Shown here: positions 1 to 6,322 of the stretch, in pieces | Layout of the letters: each line of letters opens with the position of its first letter | Position numbering within the stretch: position 1 is the first letter of the stretch | Assembly: GCA_946478915.1 (NCBI GenBank) | Contig: CAMLER010000312.1 | Coordinates: forward strand, 1 to 6,323 | Length of the DNA: 6,323 bases | Direction of reading: 5' to 3' | From: an uncultured Chryseolinea sp. | Lineage (GTDB): Bacteria; Bacteroidota; Bacteroidia; Cytophagales; Cyclobacteriaceae | Program-made: the position numbers and the translations under genes | The notes under the pieces: model-generated | Told to the model about the DNA's origin: nothing | Seen by the model: the letters and a program-made list of their open reading frames with translations, nothing else | Databases searched by the model: none

Positions 1-2
1 TC

Positions 3-1928
3 CCTGCATGCGGTATCCTTCAGGCGCTTACCATTTTTCAGATACACTATCCGTTAGATTTTATTGATCCTTTTATGTTGCTCGTCATTTCCATTGCTTT
101 CTTTTTGGTGATGATGGAGAACCGGGTCTTTGATAATTTTTTTGACAAAGCCCCCCGACTCTACTATTCGATTTTAATGCTATTGCTATTAGTGATTTTA
201 GGACTGGGTTTTTTCAATAAGTATTCTGCTAATCAGCTTGGCTTGCTTACAATTGGTTTATACGCGATAGCTTTCATTTTCATAATGCTTACGTCGGTTC
301 GAAACAGAAAGGATTTCTATCGCGGATGGGCACTTCAGAAACTTTACCGGATGAAGGCCAATACCTGGATGTTTTCATTTGTTGCTGGCGCTGCCCTGCT
401 GTTCTTCGCATTTAACTGCTATCCGTATGTCACGGCCAATGGTCCCTATCGATTTATTACGCTTCCGATTGTATTAACAGCCATCATATTTTATTCACTG
501 TTATTTTTTCTGCTGATGATTTGGGGTAAGAAAAAAAGTATAAACTTTTCTGCCTTCCTTATCGTGTTTTCCATCGTCATTGCAGTGGTCGTTGATAATT
601 CGTATCATGATATTAATAAAGTCGATCGTCACATTGAATCAAGATTGCCATCACTTAGTGCCTATATGCACAACTGGGTGCTTGCAAGAAAAGACGAAAT
701 ACTGCGGCGCGAAGGATCATATCCGGTTTTTATTATTAATTCATATGGTGGTGGAATAAGGGCTGCCGCTTGGGCCAGCATGTCTGTCAGCTATCTCGAT
801 AGCGTCACCGACAATAAGTTTCAGAATCACGTCCTGGCATATTCCGGCGCGTCCGGTGGCACTGTGGGTTCGTCGGTTCTCGCCGTAGCGAAAAGAAATC
901 AAATGATGGACAGCCTTCAAACGCGTCACGTCAAGAGGTTCTATCAAAATGATTTTCTCACGCCCGCGTTAATCGGATTGTTTGGCCGCGATGTATGGTT
1001 CTCGACATTGGGTATTAGCTGGTTTGACGATCGTGCCAGGGTGCACGAAAAGATCTGGGAAAAACATATGGGCAGTTTGGACCAGGAAGGACATTACAGC
1101 AGTGAGTTTAGTGCATTGTGGTACCCAGCGGGAAAAGCAGATTACAGGATACCTTTGTTGTTTAGCAATACCTATCATGTCGAATCTGGGTTGAAAGCAG
1201 TATTAGCTCCCGTCTCGCTCGATACTGCACAATTTGAATCCGCTGTGGTTGTTAACAATGTTTTGAGGGACAAAAGCGTCGTATTTAGCACCGGGGCTTT
1301 TTTGAGCGCACGATTTCCTTTTATCAGCCCTGCGGGAAAACTCGACGATACCCATCACTTCCTTGACGGAGGACTCAAAGAAAATTCAGGGGCTGAAACT
1401 GCTGAAGAGATCTTTCGCGTATTTCAGAAACTGGCAGATACCGTGCACCAAAATATTAAACTTCCGGTCGATGGTGAGAACATGTCGACGGATTCTGTCA
1501 GGTACCTTTATAACAAGCTCAGGGTTTATTTCTTATCATTAAACAATAGCGTTCCCGAAACGGATGACCCTGGCCCGACGCGAAATCTTGTGGAGCTTAC
1601 TGCACCTTTCCAGGCATTGTACAATAATTGGGTTGGCAATACTTCGAAGGCGGATTCAGTCCTAAGACTGCGACATGAAAGCAGATTTTTTGAGTTGCGT
1701 CCTACGGCGACCTGTGTTGATGGCTTCAGGCCAGTATTACCGTTAGGCTGGCAGATTTCTGATCGCGCTCTCACCGGGATGATCAACAGCCTAAAAGTTA
1801 AATGCAGCGACAATGCTGTCAATTTGAACTGTATAAAACGCATCATTGAGGAGAGTGGTCAGCCGGATGAGTGTGCGAATTCAGCTATTCCATGCAATGA
1901 TGCAAATATCCCTACCGTTGCGAAATGA
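3..1928 (+). CDS. Membrane-anchored patatin-like phospholipase, 5' end outside the window
   Basis: This is a predicted lipid acyl hydrolase of the patatin family (Ser-Asp dyad) fused to a multi-pass membrane region. Residues are numbered from the ATG at position 75. Hydrophobic segments lie near 1-14, 29-47, 55-75, 98-117, 128-150 and 156-174. The patatin domain runs from about 216 to 445. It has an oxyanion-hole GGGIR at 225-229, the nucleophile elbow GASGG with Ser260, a conserved SARFPF stretch at 411-416, and the catalytic Asp431 in DGG. No stop codon separates position 75 from the left edge, and the 24 extra codons read as plausible protein, so ATG 75 is probably internal and the gene is 5'-partial. 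Basic loops at 76-97 and 151-154 suggest those face the cytoplasm, which puts the patatin domain in the periplasm. The C-terminal 75 residues contain five cysteines. The patatin assignment is firm; the substrate is unknown. Confidence 0.88.
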   Translation, partial: PACGILQALTIFQIHYPLDFIDPFMLLVISIAFFLVMMENRVFDNFFDKAPRLYYSILMLLLLVILGLGFFNKYSANQLGLLTIGLYAIAFIFIMLTSVRNRKDFYRGWALQKLYRMKANTWMFSFVAGAALLFFAFNCYPYVTANGPYRFITLPIVLTAIIFYSLLFFLLMIWGKKKSINFSAFLIVFSIVIAVVVDNSYHDINKVDRHIESRLPSLSAYMHNWVLARKDEILRREGSYPVFIINSYGGGIRAAAWASMSVSYLDSVTDNKFQNHVLAYSGASGGTVGSSVLAVAKRNQMMDSLQTRHVKRFYQNDFLTPALIGLFGRDVWFSTLGISWFDDRARVHEKIWEKHMGSLDQEGHYSSEFSALWYPAGKADYRIPLLFSNTYHVESGLKAVLAPVSLDTAQFESAVVVNNVLRDKSVVFSTGAFLSARFPFISPAGKLDDTHHFLDGGLKENSGAETAEEIFRVFQKLADTVHQNIKLPVDGENMSTDSVRYLYNKLRVYFLSLNNSVPETDDPGPTRNLVELTAPFQALYNNWVGNTSKADSVLRLRHESRFFELRPTATCVDGFRPVLPLGWQISDRALTGMINSLKVKCSDNAVNLNCIKRIIEESGQPDECANSAIPCNDANIPTVAK

Positions 1929-2022
1929 TTATCACAGTTCTTCCGGACTTATTATAGTGGGAGTTTCTGTGGAAAGGTTAAAATCATTCCTGCCTTTCAA
2001 ATATTTTTCAAAAAATTGGAGG

Positions 2023-2064
2023 AGAAGCGTCGCGCGTGCCCAACAGAAGCGTCGCGCGCCCAAC
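2023..2064. repeat. GC-rich tandem direct repeat, two units of 22 and 20 bp
   Basis: Two adjacent copies of agaagcgtcgcgcg followed by cccaac occupy 2023-2044 and 2045-2064. The first has an extra TG before cccaac. The element is much richer in G+C than the AT-rich spacer around it. It lies between two convergent genes. A degenerate third copy (agaagtcgctcgccag) may sit at 2097-2112, inside the last codons of the minus-strand enzyme. Both units are in the same orientation, so they do not form a hairpin with each other. The function is unknown; it could be replication slippage or a fragment of a dispersed intergenic repeat. Confidence 0.75.
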
Positions 2065-2086
2065 CCTGCGTTATTTTTTGTTATCA

Positions 2087-3211
2087 CTATTCTGCGAGAA
2101 GTCGCTCGCCAGTAAATGCGTATTGATCCCAAAGTGGCATCGGGTGGAATGAAGCGCCCTGAACATCGCGGAACAGCCGTTCAAGTGTATTCTTCCTATA
2201 AAAGCTTTGTCCCCCAATGGCATCCATTGCCTGCTGAACGGTGTCTATACATGCGGATGCCACATTTGATTTAAGTGCAACCATATCGGTGGTGATTTTT
2301 GCTGAAGGCTTGAAATCAATATTATTTGTAAGCGCAACCATCGCCTCCCATTGGGTAACTGCACTCGTCAACGTATTATACATTTTGCCAATGATGTATG
2401 GCAGATGATTTTGGTTACGAGGATATTTCTTACCCATGGCAATGGCGACAGCAAGAGCCTTCTCCGCGATGCCAATGTATACCGCCATTATTAGTGGCAT
2501 TGCAACGGTAATGGCCACATCCCACACAGCATGAAATCCGTTGCGGGGTCTGCTTAAAACGATAGATGCTTCCGGAACAAATACCTTATCAAAAACAATA
2601 GTCTGTGATCCTGTAGCCCGCATACCCATTGTATCCCAGTCATCCAGAACTGAGACACCTTCTGCTTTCATGGAGACAGCAAAATGCAACACCTGCCATC
2701 CTTCCTGAGGATTAAAATACGGCGCACTGGTTACGACGATATCTCCTGATATCGACTGACTTGCAAAGGCTTTTTTCGCAGAGACAACGAACCCGCCATT
2801 AACCCTGGTCGTTTCGCCATTAGATGCCAGCCAATCGCCAGCGCCGGTGCTAATAAGCACCAGTTGATCCTTTACAATTTTTTCGAGAATAGGTAATCCT
2901 TCATTCTTGTTTTTCAGGCGCCATATCGTTGCCGCTACCAGATGCTGGTGCATCGAAAATGCAAGTGCCGTCGATCCACAGTAAGTGCCCAGGATTCGTA
3001 GAATATTGCACATTTCGGCGTGGGTTGCTCCTCCGCCTCCCAGTTCTTCGGGAATTGCCGCCGAGAAATATCGGAGTGCTTTAAGGTCGCTATAGTTTTC
3101 AAAGACAAACTTGCCTTCATTGTCATATTGACTTGCGCGGGCTTCGAAGTTTTTGCCTATGCTGTGGGTTAGTTGCTTCCAATTTGTGGTGTTGGCTATC
3201 AAAGTTTCCAT
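2087..3211 (-). CDS. Acyl-CoA dehydrogenase superfamily flavoprotein, possibly a monooxygenase-type member
   Basis: The 374-residue protein has the length and three-part layout of acyl-CoA dehydrogenases. An N-terminal helical domain (about 1-115) includes IPEELGGGG at 53-61 and a His pair at 88 and 90. A middle beta domain carries SAKKAFASQSISGD (144-157) and the hallmark MGMRATGSQTIVFDKVFVP (195-213). A C-terminal helical domain contains AIGGQSFYR (331-339) and LFRDV (346-350). The usual YEGT catalytic glutamate motif is absent; the equivalent stretch reads QGASFHPMP. The alternative glutamate position of isovaleryl-CoA-type enzymes, near 231, also lacks Glu. That pattern resembles the DszC/HpaH-like flavin monooxygenase branch, so oxygenation of a small substrate is as plausible as acyl-CoA oxidation. 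No clear ribosome-binding site precedes the ATG, as is normal in Bacteroidota. The AraC gene directly upstream on the same strand may regulate it. Confidence 0.88.
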   Translation of the reverse strand: METLIANTTNWKQLTHSIGKNFEARASQYDNEGKFVFENYSDLKALRYFSAAIPEELGGGGATHAEMCNILRILGTYCGSTALAFSMHQHLVAATIWRLKNKNEGLPILEKIVKDQLVLISTGAGDWLASNGETTRVNGGFVVSAKKAFASQSISGDIVVTSAPYFNPQEGWQVLHFAVSMKAEGVSVLDDWDTMGMRATGSQTIVFDKVFVPEASIVLSRPRNGFHAVWDVAITVAMPLIMAVYIGIAEKALAVAIAMGKKYPRNQNHLPYIIGKMYNTLTSAVTQWEAMVALTNNIDFKPSAKITTDMVALKSNVASACIDTVQQAMDAIGGQSFYRKNTLERLFRDVQGASFHPMPLWDQYAFTGERLLAE

Positions 3212-3349
3212 GTGCTTATAGTTTTACATAGGCAAAGATTATTAGTCTTTATTTACAGCGATGTTCTATAAAGTCTAAATTATATGTTGTGAAGCCCAAT
3301 GAAGAGAAAACGTGAAAAGTTAAAGGTGTACCGATGAAACGCACTCGGA

Positions 3350-3378
3350 CAAAGATTAAACTTTGTTTGACAGTCCAA
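3350..3378 (-). promoter_or_regulatory. Candidate promoter with overlapping palindromic operator upstream of the acyl-CoA dehydrogenase-like gene
   Basis: The sequence CAAAGATTAAACTTTG at 3350-3365 is a palindrome matching its complement at 14 of 16 positions, with a 6-bp ACAAAG/CTTTGT outer stem. On the minus strand it contains TAATCTTTG (3358 down to 3350), one base longer than the Bacteroidota -7 element TAnnTTTG. A TTG at 3378-3376, 17 bases upstream, could serve as the -33 element. The site lies about 140 bases before the enzyme start and about 27 bases after the AraC stop, so it could be an operator for that regulator. A terminator role is less likely because the stem is short and no T-run follows. 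This is pattern-based inference only. Confidence 0.3.
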
Positions 3379-3391
3379 TCTTAAGAATGAT

Positions 3392-4285
3392 CTACAATGG
3401 CGGTGCGACGCTTTCTGCGTTTAGCTTTTTGCGTTGTGTCATCCTGAACTGTGTGGGCGTCACCTGAAATTTTTCTTTGAAACTTTTTGTAAAATGGGAG
3501 GAATTCTTAAAGCCGCTCTCATACCCAATTTCATTGATATTGAGGTGTGAACTTAGCAGTAGCTCGGTTGCATACTCCAGCCTTTTGTCGTTTAGCCATT
3601 TACCAGGCGTTTGCTGGTACACATTTTTAAATTCTCGTTTGAAAGTCGATAAACTCCGTCCGCAAAGCCGCGCAAACTCGTCCAGTTCAAGATCGTACTG
3701 GAAATTTTTTGACATGACTTCATTAATAGTCGCTTGTACAGGATGACATAATGAGGAAAAAAATTGTACAAGTTTTCGATGTTTCGGGTTAATAACGAGA
3801 TTGAAGAGGAGTTCCTTGAATTTTATTTCGACCAGATTGCGCGGAATTTCGGGTCGCAACTTCATGTAGGAAAATATACTGTAGAACAATGACTGCAGCG
3901 ACTCGTCTACCTCTATTGGAAAGCCGGGTTCATGAGCACTGTCTGGCGAAATAGTCATTACCCTATTGTCCCGCATAAAATTGCGAATGAATTCATCCTC
4001 AATAAAAAACACAAGAACGCAATGGTCCTGGTCCAGGAACTGGCGGATGGTATACACTCCCTTTCTCAGAAATATGGCGTCGCCTTCTTTAATGTGATAA
4101 GTTTTGTCACCGCAGACCCAGTCCTTCTTTCCAGCCACAACGTAGGTCATCATGTTGGTTTCAAGAAAGACCTGCAGCTTGTCTACATCAATCGGGCATT
4201 TATATTCCAGGATCATGAAATCACCCGCGGCAAGCTTGGTGTAGGAGGGGTCCTCTTTGAATTTATTGTAAACGTTTAGAATCAT
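3392..4285 (-). CDS. AraC-family transcriptional regulator with cupin-like N-terminal sensor domain
   Basis: This 297-residue protein is a full-length AraC/XylS regulator. Residues about 20-115 look like a cupin-type sensing domain, with predicted strands around MMTYVVAGKKDW (45-56) and the turn KEGDAIFLRKGVY (66-78); the layout resembles ExsA-like N-terminal domains. The C-terminal domain (about 185-285) has two helix-turn-helix units: LDEFARLCGRSLSTFKREFK (201-220) and the AraC signature INEIGYESGFKNSSHFTKSF (250-269), followed by KEKFQVTPTQFR. The ATG at 4285 is the only reasonable start, and no Shine-Dalgarno sequence is visible within 15 bases. It lies 180 bp upstream of the acyl-CoA dehydrogenase-like gene on the same strand, the usual arrangement of a local activator with its target. 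The ligand cannot be read from the sequence. Confidence 0.9.
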   Translation of the reverse strand: MILNVYNKFKEDPSYTKLAAGDFMILEYKCPIDVDKLQVFLETNMMTYVVAGKKDWVCGDKTYHIKEGDAIFLRKGVYTIRQFLDQDHCVLVFFIEDEFIRNFMRDNRVMTISPDSAHEPGFPIEVDESLQSLFYSIFSYMKLRPEIPRNLVEIKFKELLFNLVINPKHRKLVQFFSSLCHPVQATINEVMSKNFQYDLELDEFARLCGRSLSTFKREFKNVYQQTPGKWLNDKRLEYATELLLSSHLNINEIGYESGFKNSSHFTKSFKEKFQVTPTQFRMTQRKKLNAESVAPPL

Positions 4286-4848
4286 CGGATGATGTGATAA
4301 CCTCGTACAGCGGTTTGACGAAGATGGATCTAACGATTAAACGACCCAACTGGGTAGATTTTCGCATTCATTCCCGAAAAACCTTCCGCACATCTAAACT
4401 AACAATGTTGTTACATAGGTGCAATACCTGGACGTGCGTATACACCGTCATGGACGCCCGAACCGCTCATTTCGACGGAAATAGTAGTGAATTTTAATTA
4501 ATGAATCTTAGAGTCCATAAAATTACCCAATGACGCGCTTCTGATACTGTAACTGAATTCGTGACAAATGATGAAGTCATCTTTTTCGCCAGGAATTGCT
4601 CGCGGTGAGTTATTAATAAAGATCGCGCTTGAGTTGGCAAGAGCGTGAAGCAAAGATATTAATCTCTCCCAAACAGCATCAAAAATATCTCATGGCAAAT
4701 ACAAATAAGTTTGCTGTCGAATCAAATGGAGATAGAAAACACAGTTCCGCGATTTAGCCCTTGTACGCGGGAAAGGATTGCACAGAAATAAATTTCACTA
4801 TTATTGCCATTTAATAGCAGTGTTTTTTCTAATTCTTAACGCACAGTG
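4286..4848. other. Long intergenic region without a recognisable gene
   Basis: This 563-bp stretch separates the AraC gene (reading left) from a small ORF (reading right). All frames are broken or give peptides with no recognisable composition or motif; the longest, 4294-4497 (+), is not protein-like. No tRNA or obvious structured RNA was seen by eye. Two matches to the Bacteroidota -7 element TAnnTTTG occur. One is TATCTTTG on the minus strand (4658-4651), with a TTG 21 bases upstream, pointing toward the AraC gene with a leader of about 360 bases. The other is TAAGTTTG on the plus strand (4706-4713), pointing toward the small ORF but without a TTG partner. Both could be chance. Confidence 0.5.
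4796..4828 (+). terminator. Weak terminator-like or attenuator-like hairpin before the small ORF
   Basis: CACT at 4796-4799 pairs with AGTG at 4819-4822, and ATTA (4800-4803) pairs with TAAT (4812-4815). This leaves an 8-base loop and a 3-base bulge; an alternative register pairs CTATTA with TAATAG perfectly. Six T residues follow at 4823-4828. The stem is AT-rich and therefore weak, and no plus-strand gene lies upstream to be terminated. The hairpin is only 20 bases before the ATG at 4849, so attenuation of that ORF or simple chance are both possible. Confidence 0.25.
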
Positions 4849-5118
4849 ATGGCAAAATTTTCTGAAAAACAAGTCGAGGAAATTAACGAGATCATAGCAT
4901 CGATCGCGAAGGAAATAAAGACTAACCAAGAAATTGGAGCAAGAGATCGGAAGATTCTGAACGGCTTGCTGGCGAATAACAAGATCGACAAGTCACCCAA
5001 ATTTTTTACCTGTAAACGAGAGTATTCGGAAGCGATCGTTTCCCATTTCGTTAAGGAGAAGAATCATAAACGCAACAAGTTTAGTATGAATGCGCAGTCG
5101 TTCATTTACATTCTCTAA
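4849..5118 (+). CDS. Small lysine-rich hypothetical protein
   Basis: This is an 89-codon ORF from ATG 4849; a GTG directly before it at 4846 is an alternative start. I do not recognise the family. The first 45 residues look helical and charged (FSEKQVEEINEIIASIAKEI), with spaced hydrophobic residues suggesting an amphipathic or coiled-coil helix. The remainder is basic (KEKNHKRNK), with one cysteine in KFFTCKRE. There is no signal peptide or membrane segment. It is the only plus-strand gene between two minus-strand groups, has no Shine-Dalgarno sequence, and ends 21 bases before the strong hairpin at 5140-5176. It could be a genuine small protein, a fragment of a decayed gene, or a chance ORF. 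Its amino-acid make-up is more protein-like than that of the frames around it. Confidence 0.4.
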   Translation: MAKFSEKQVEEINEIIASIAKEIKTNQEIGARDRKILNGLLANNKIDKSPKFFTCKREYSEAIVSHFVKEKNHKRNKFSMNAQSFIYIL

Positions 5119-5135
5119 TAAAATCTGAGTACATC

Positions 5136-5176
5136 AAAAAGGTACATATTCCAACGCCGTTTTGGTATATGTACCT
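5136..5176 (-). terminator. Rho-independent terminator of the DUF4242 gene
   Basis: AGGTACATATTCCAA (5140-5154) and TTGGTATATGTACCT (5162-5176) form a 15-bp stem with a single mismatch around a 7-base loop. Read on the minus strand, the stem runs directly into five T residues (5140-5136), the arrangement of an intrinsic terminator. It begins 31 bases after the stop of the DUF4242 gene. On the plus strand the hairpin is followed by CTTGG with no T-run, so termination of the small plus-strand ORF would be weaker, although the stem lies 21 bases after its stop. Confidence 0.75.
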
Positions 5177-5207
5177 CTTGGATAGATCCGATTTTCGGAA
5201 TGGTATT

Positions 5208-5615
5208 CTATTTAATGTCGACTAGCGCCGCCGTTGCAGTGGCCGGGCTGATTTTAGTAGATAAAAGATTTATTTTATTAATGGGGAAACCCCCTTTCAT
5301 GGCATGAGTTCTTAAGATCTCCTCACTTTCCGCACGATAAACACAAAAGATCTTGCTGTCGGTAACATAACTTTCGACCCATTCAATACCTGTACCCAAT
5401 TCTTTTAGCACTGCGCAGGACTTTTGTGAAATACCTTGTAGGTCTTCTGCAGTAAATTGGCCGGCATTGGGGATTTCACGCTCGATTACGTAGGTGTTCA
5501 TGGTTTTGGTTTTCATAATTTCAGCTTGTTTGTTTTTTGTGGAGGCGGTTTGTGCACAGGCGAGGGTAGCTCCGATTGTCAGGAGCAGACCAATCATGAT
5601 TATTGTTGTTTTCAT
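5208..5615 (-). CDS. Secreted DUF4242 (SCO4226-like, putative nickel-binding) protein
   Basis: The 135-residue protein starts with a signal peptide: MKTT, a hydrophobic core (IIMIGLLLTIGATLA), and an Ala-Cys-Ala site suggesting cleavage after residue 21. The Cys at 20 does not form a good lipobox, so a soluble periplasmic or secreted form is favoured. Residues about 40-126 match the DUF4242 pattern: TYVIEREIPNAG (41-52), GIEWVESYVT (76-85), KIFCVYRAESEEILRTHA (88-105), GGFPINKI (108-115) and a final ISPAT. The family has a ferredoxin-like fold, and one member, SCO4226, is reported to bind nickel; that function is only inferred here. Internal ATGs at codons 34 and 39 could give a cytoplasmic form of the bare domain. 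It lies 92 bp downstream of a cyclase-AraC fusion gene on the same strand, has a 7-bp inverted repeat before its start, and ends at a clear terminator. Confidence 0.85.
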   Translation of the reverse strand: MKTTIIMIGLLLTIGATLACAQTASTKNKQAEIMKTKTMNTYVIEREIPNAGQFTAEDLQGISQKSCAVLKELGTGIEWVESYVTDSKIFCVYRAESEEILRTHAMKGGFPINKINLLSTKISPATATAALVDIK

Positions 5616-5635
5616 AGGAGAAGTTTGTTTTGTTA

Positions 5636-5666
5636 CATGACAAATGTGGCAAAGGCAACTGTCATG
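5636..5666. promoter_or_regulatory. Inverted repeat upstream of the DUF4242 gene, candidate operator
   Basis: CATGACA (5636-5642) and TGTCATG (5660-5666) form a perfect 7-bp inverted repeat separated by 17 bases, 24 bases centre to centre. It covers about 21-51 bases upstream of the DUF4242 start codon, where a promoter or 5' leader would lie. The interval also holds a short direct repeat, GGCAA-A-GGCAA (5648-5658). Binding by a dimeric regulator, possibly the neighbouring AraC fusion, is an inference. AraC proteins more often use direct repeats, and an mRNA hairpin is an alternative. Confidence 0.35.
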
Positions 5667-5707
5667 GGATAAAACAAATCATTCAAAGAATGGAAAAAAT
5701 CCGTCGG

Positions 5708-6322
5708 TTAAATCCGGGTCTTCAGGTAGGTGAGGGGCTGTAATCCAAACCGCTTTTGAAAACATTTGGTAAAATAGGATGGGCTGCTGAAGCCTGTGTC
5801 AAAGGTAGTTTCTGAAATATTACGATCTTGATTGCGCAGCAGCTTGAGCGATTGAAGCAATCGGTATTCACGCAGTAAGGTGTTGGGCGACATGCCCGTT
5901 ACAGCGATACACTTTCTGTACAACTGCGGCTTACTCATCGACATGCTCTGGCAGAAATTGGCAATAGCAAATTCCGGATCTTGCCAATGATTGGCTAGTG
6001 TCTCGAGCAGGATATCAACGAAATGTTCTTCCGACGCGGACAACCAGCGCACATCATTACCACCAATTACTATGTTCCAGTCATTGTCTTTATACATGCT
6101 GCGTACAACTGACGACATTGTAATCTGATTTATTTTGCCAATACCACAGAGAAATTGAGCTAATCGGATGGTGTTTCCGAAAATCGACTCGCTTTTGTTT
6201 ACCGGATCTCCCGCATGCAAACCGATCCTAAGCCCTATCTGACTTACAGTGTTCGCCAATTTTTTTTGGATGGCCACAGCACATTCAATTGCCTGGGGTG
6301 CGGAGACAAAGGAGATGGCATA
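5708..6322 (-). CDS. Cyclase-homology/AraC fusion regulator, 5' end outside the window
   Basis: The frame is open to the right edge; the GTG at 6277 is internal, and 15 further codons upstream (YAISFVSAPQAIECA) continue the domain. About 204 residues are visible. Numbered from that GTG, residues up to about 65 are the C-terminal half of a class III adenylate/guanylate cyclase domain, with GLRIGLHAGDPV (15-26) and IFGNTIRLAQFL (32-43). Residues about 85-189 are an AraC DNA-binding domain: IANFCQSMSMSKPQLYRKC (105-123) and the signature ISETTFDTGFSSPSYFTKCF (154-173). The canonical cyclase motif GDTVNLAARL reads GNTIRLAQFL here, so both the Asn and Arg used in catalysis are replaced; the domain is probably a non-catalytic sensor. 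Related proteins often carry an N-terminal DUF4242 domain, which cannot be checked here. Its probable target is the adjacent DUF4242 gene. Confidence 0.83.
   Translation of the reverse strand, partial: YAISFVSAPQAIECAVAIQKKLANTVSQIGLRIGLHAGDPVNKSESIFGNTIRLAQFLCGIGKINQITMSSVVRSMYKDNDWNIVIGGNDVRWLSASEEHFVDILLETLANHWQDPEFAIANFCQSMSMSKPQLYRKCIAVTGMSPNTLLREYRLLQSLKLLRNQDRNISETTFDTGFSSPSYFTKCFQKRFGLQPLTYLKTRI

Noticed and set aside
2038..2064. GCCCAAC motifs matching the integron attC core RYYYAAC
   Set aside because: Both copies have the same orientation, no GTTRRRY partner follows within a suitable distance, and no integrase or cassette structure is present.
1846..2115. 89-codon plus-strand ORF overlapping the end of the patatin gene
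   Set aside because: It runs out of frame through the patatin 3' end, across the GC-rich repeat and into the antisense end of the flavoprotein gene; its composition is not protein-like.
3350..3365. Palindrome considered as a terminator of the AraC gene
   Set aside because: The stem is only about 6 bp and AT-rich, with no T-run after it on the minus strand; an operator reading fits better.
3932..4279. 115-codon plus-strand ORF
   Set aside because: It is fully antisense to the AraC gene, whose domain matches are unambiguous.
4294..4497. 67-codon plus-strand ORF in the intergenic region
   Set aside because: No motif, atypical composition, no promoter or start signal, and no plausible continuation.
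4568..4648. 26-codon plus-strand ORF (begins MMKSSFSPGIARGELL)
   Set aside because: Too short and without supporting signals; it could equally be chance in a non-coding interval.
5457..5672. 71-codon plus-strand ORF
   Set aside because: Antisense shadow of the DUF4242 gene and its upstream spacer.
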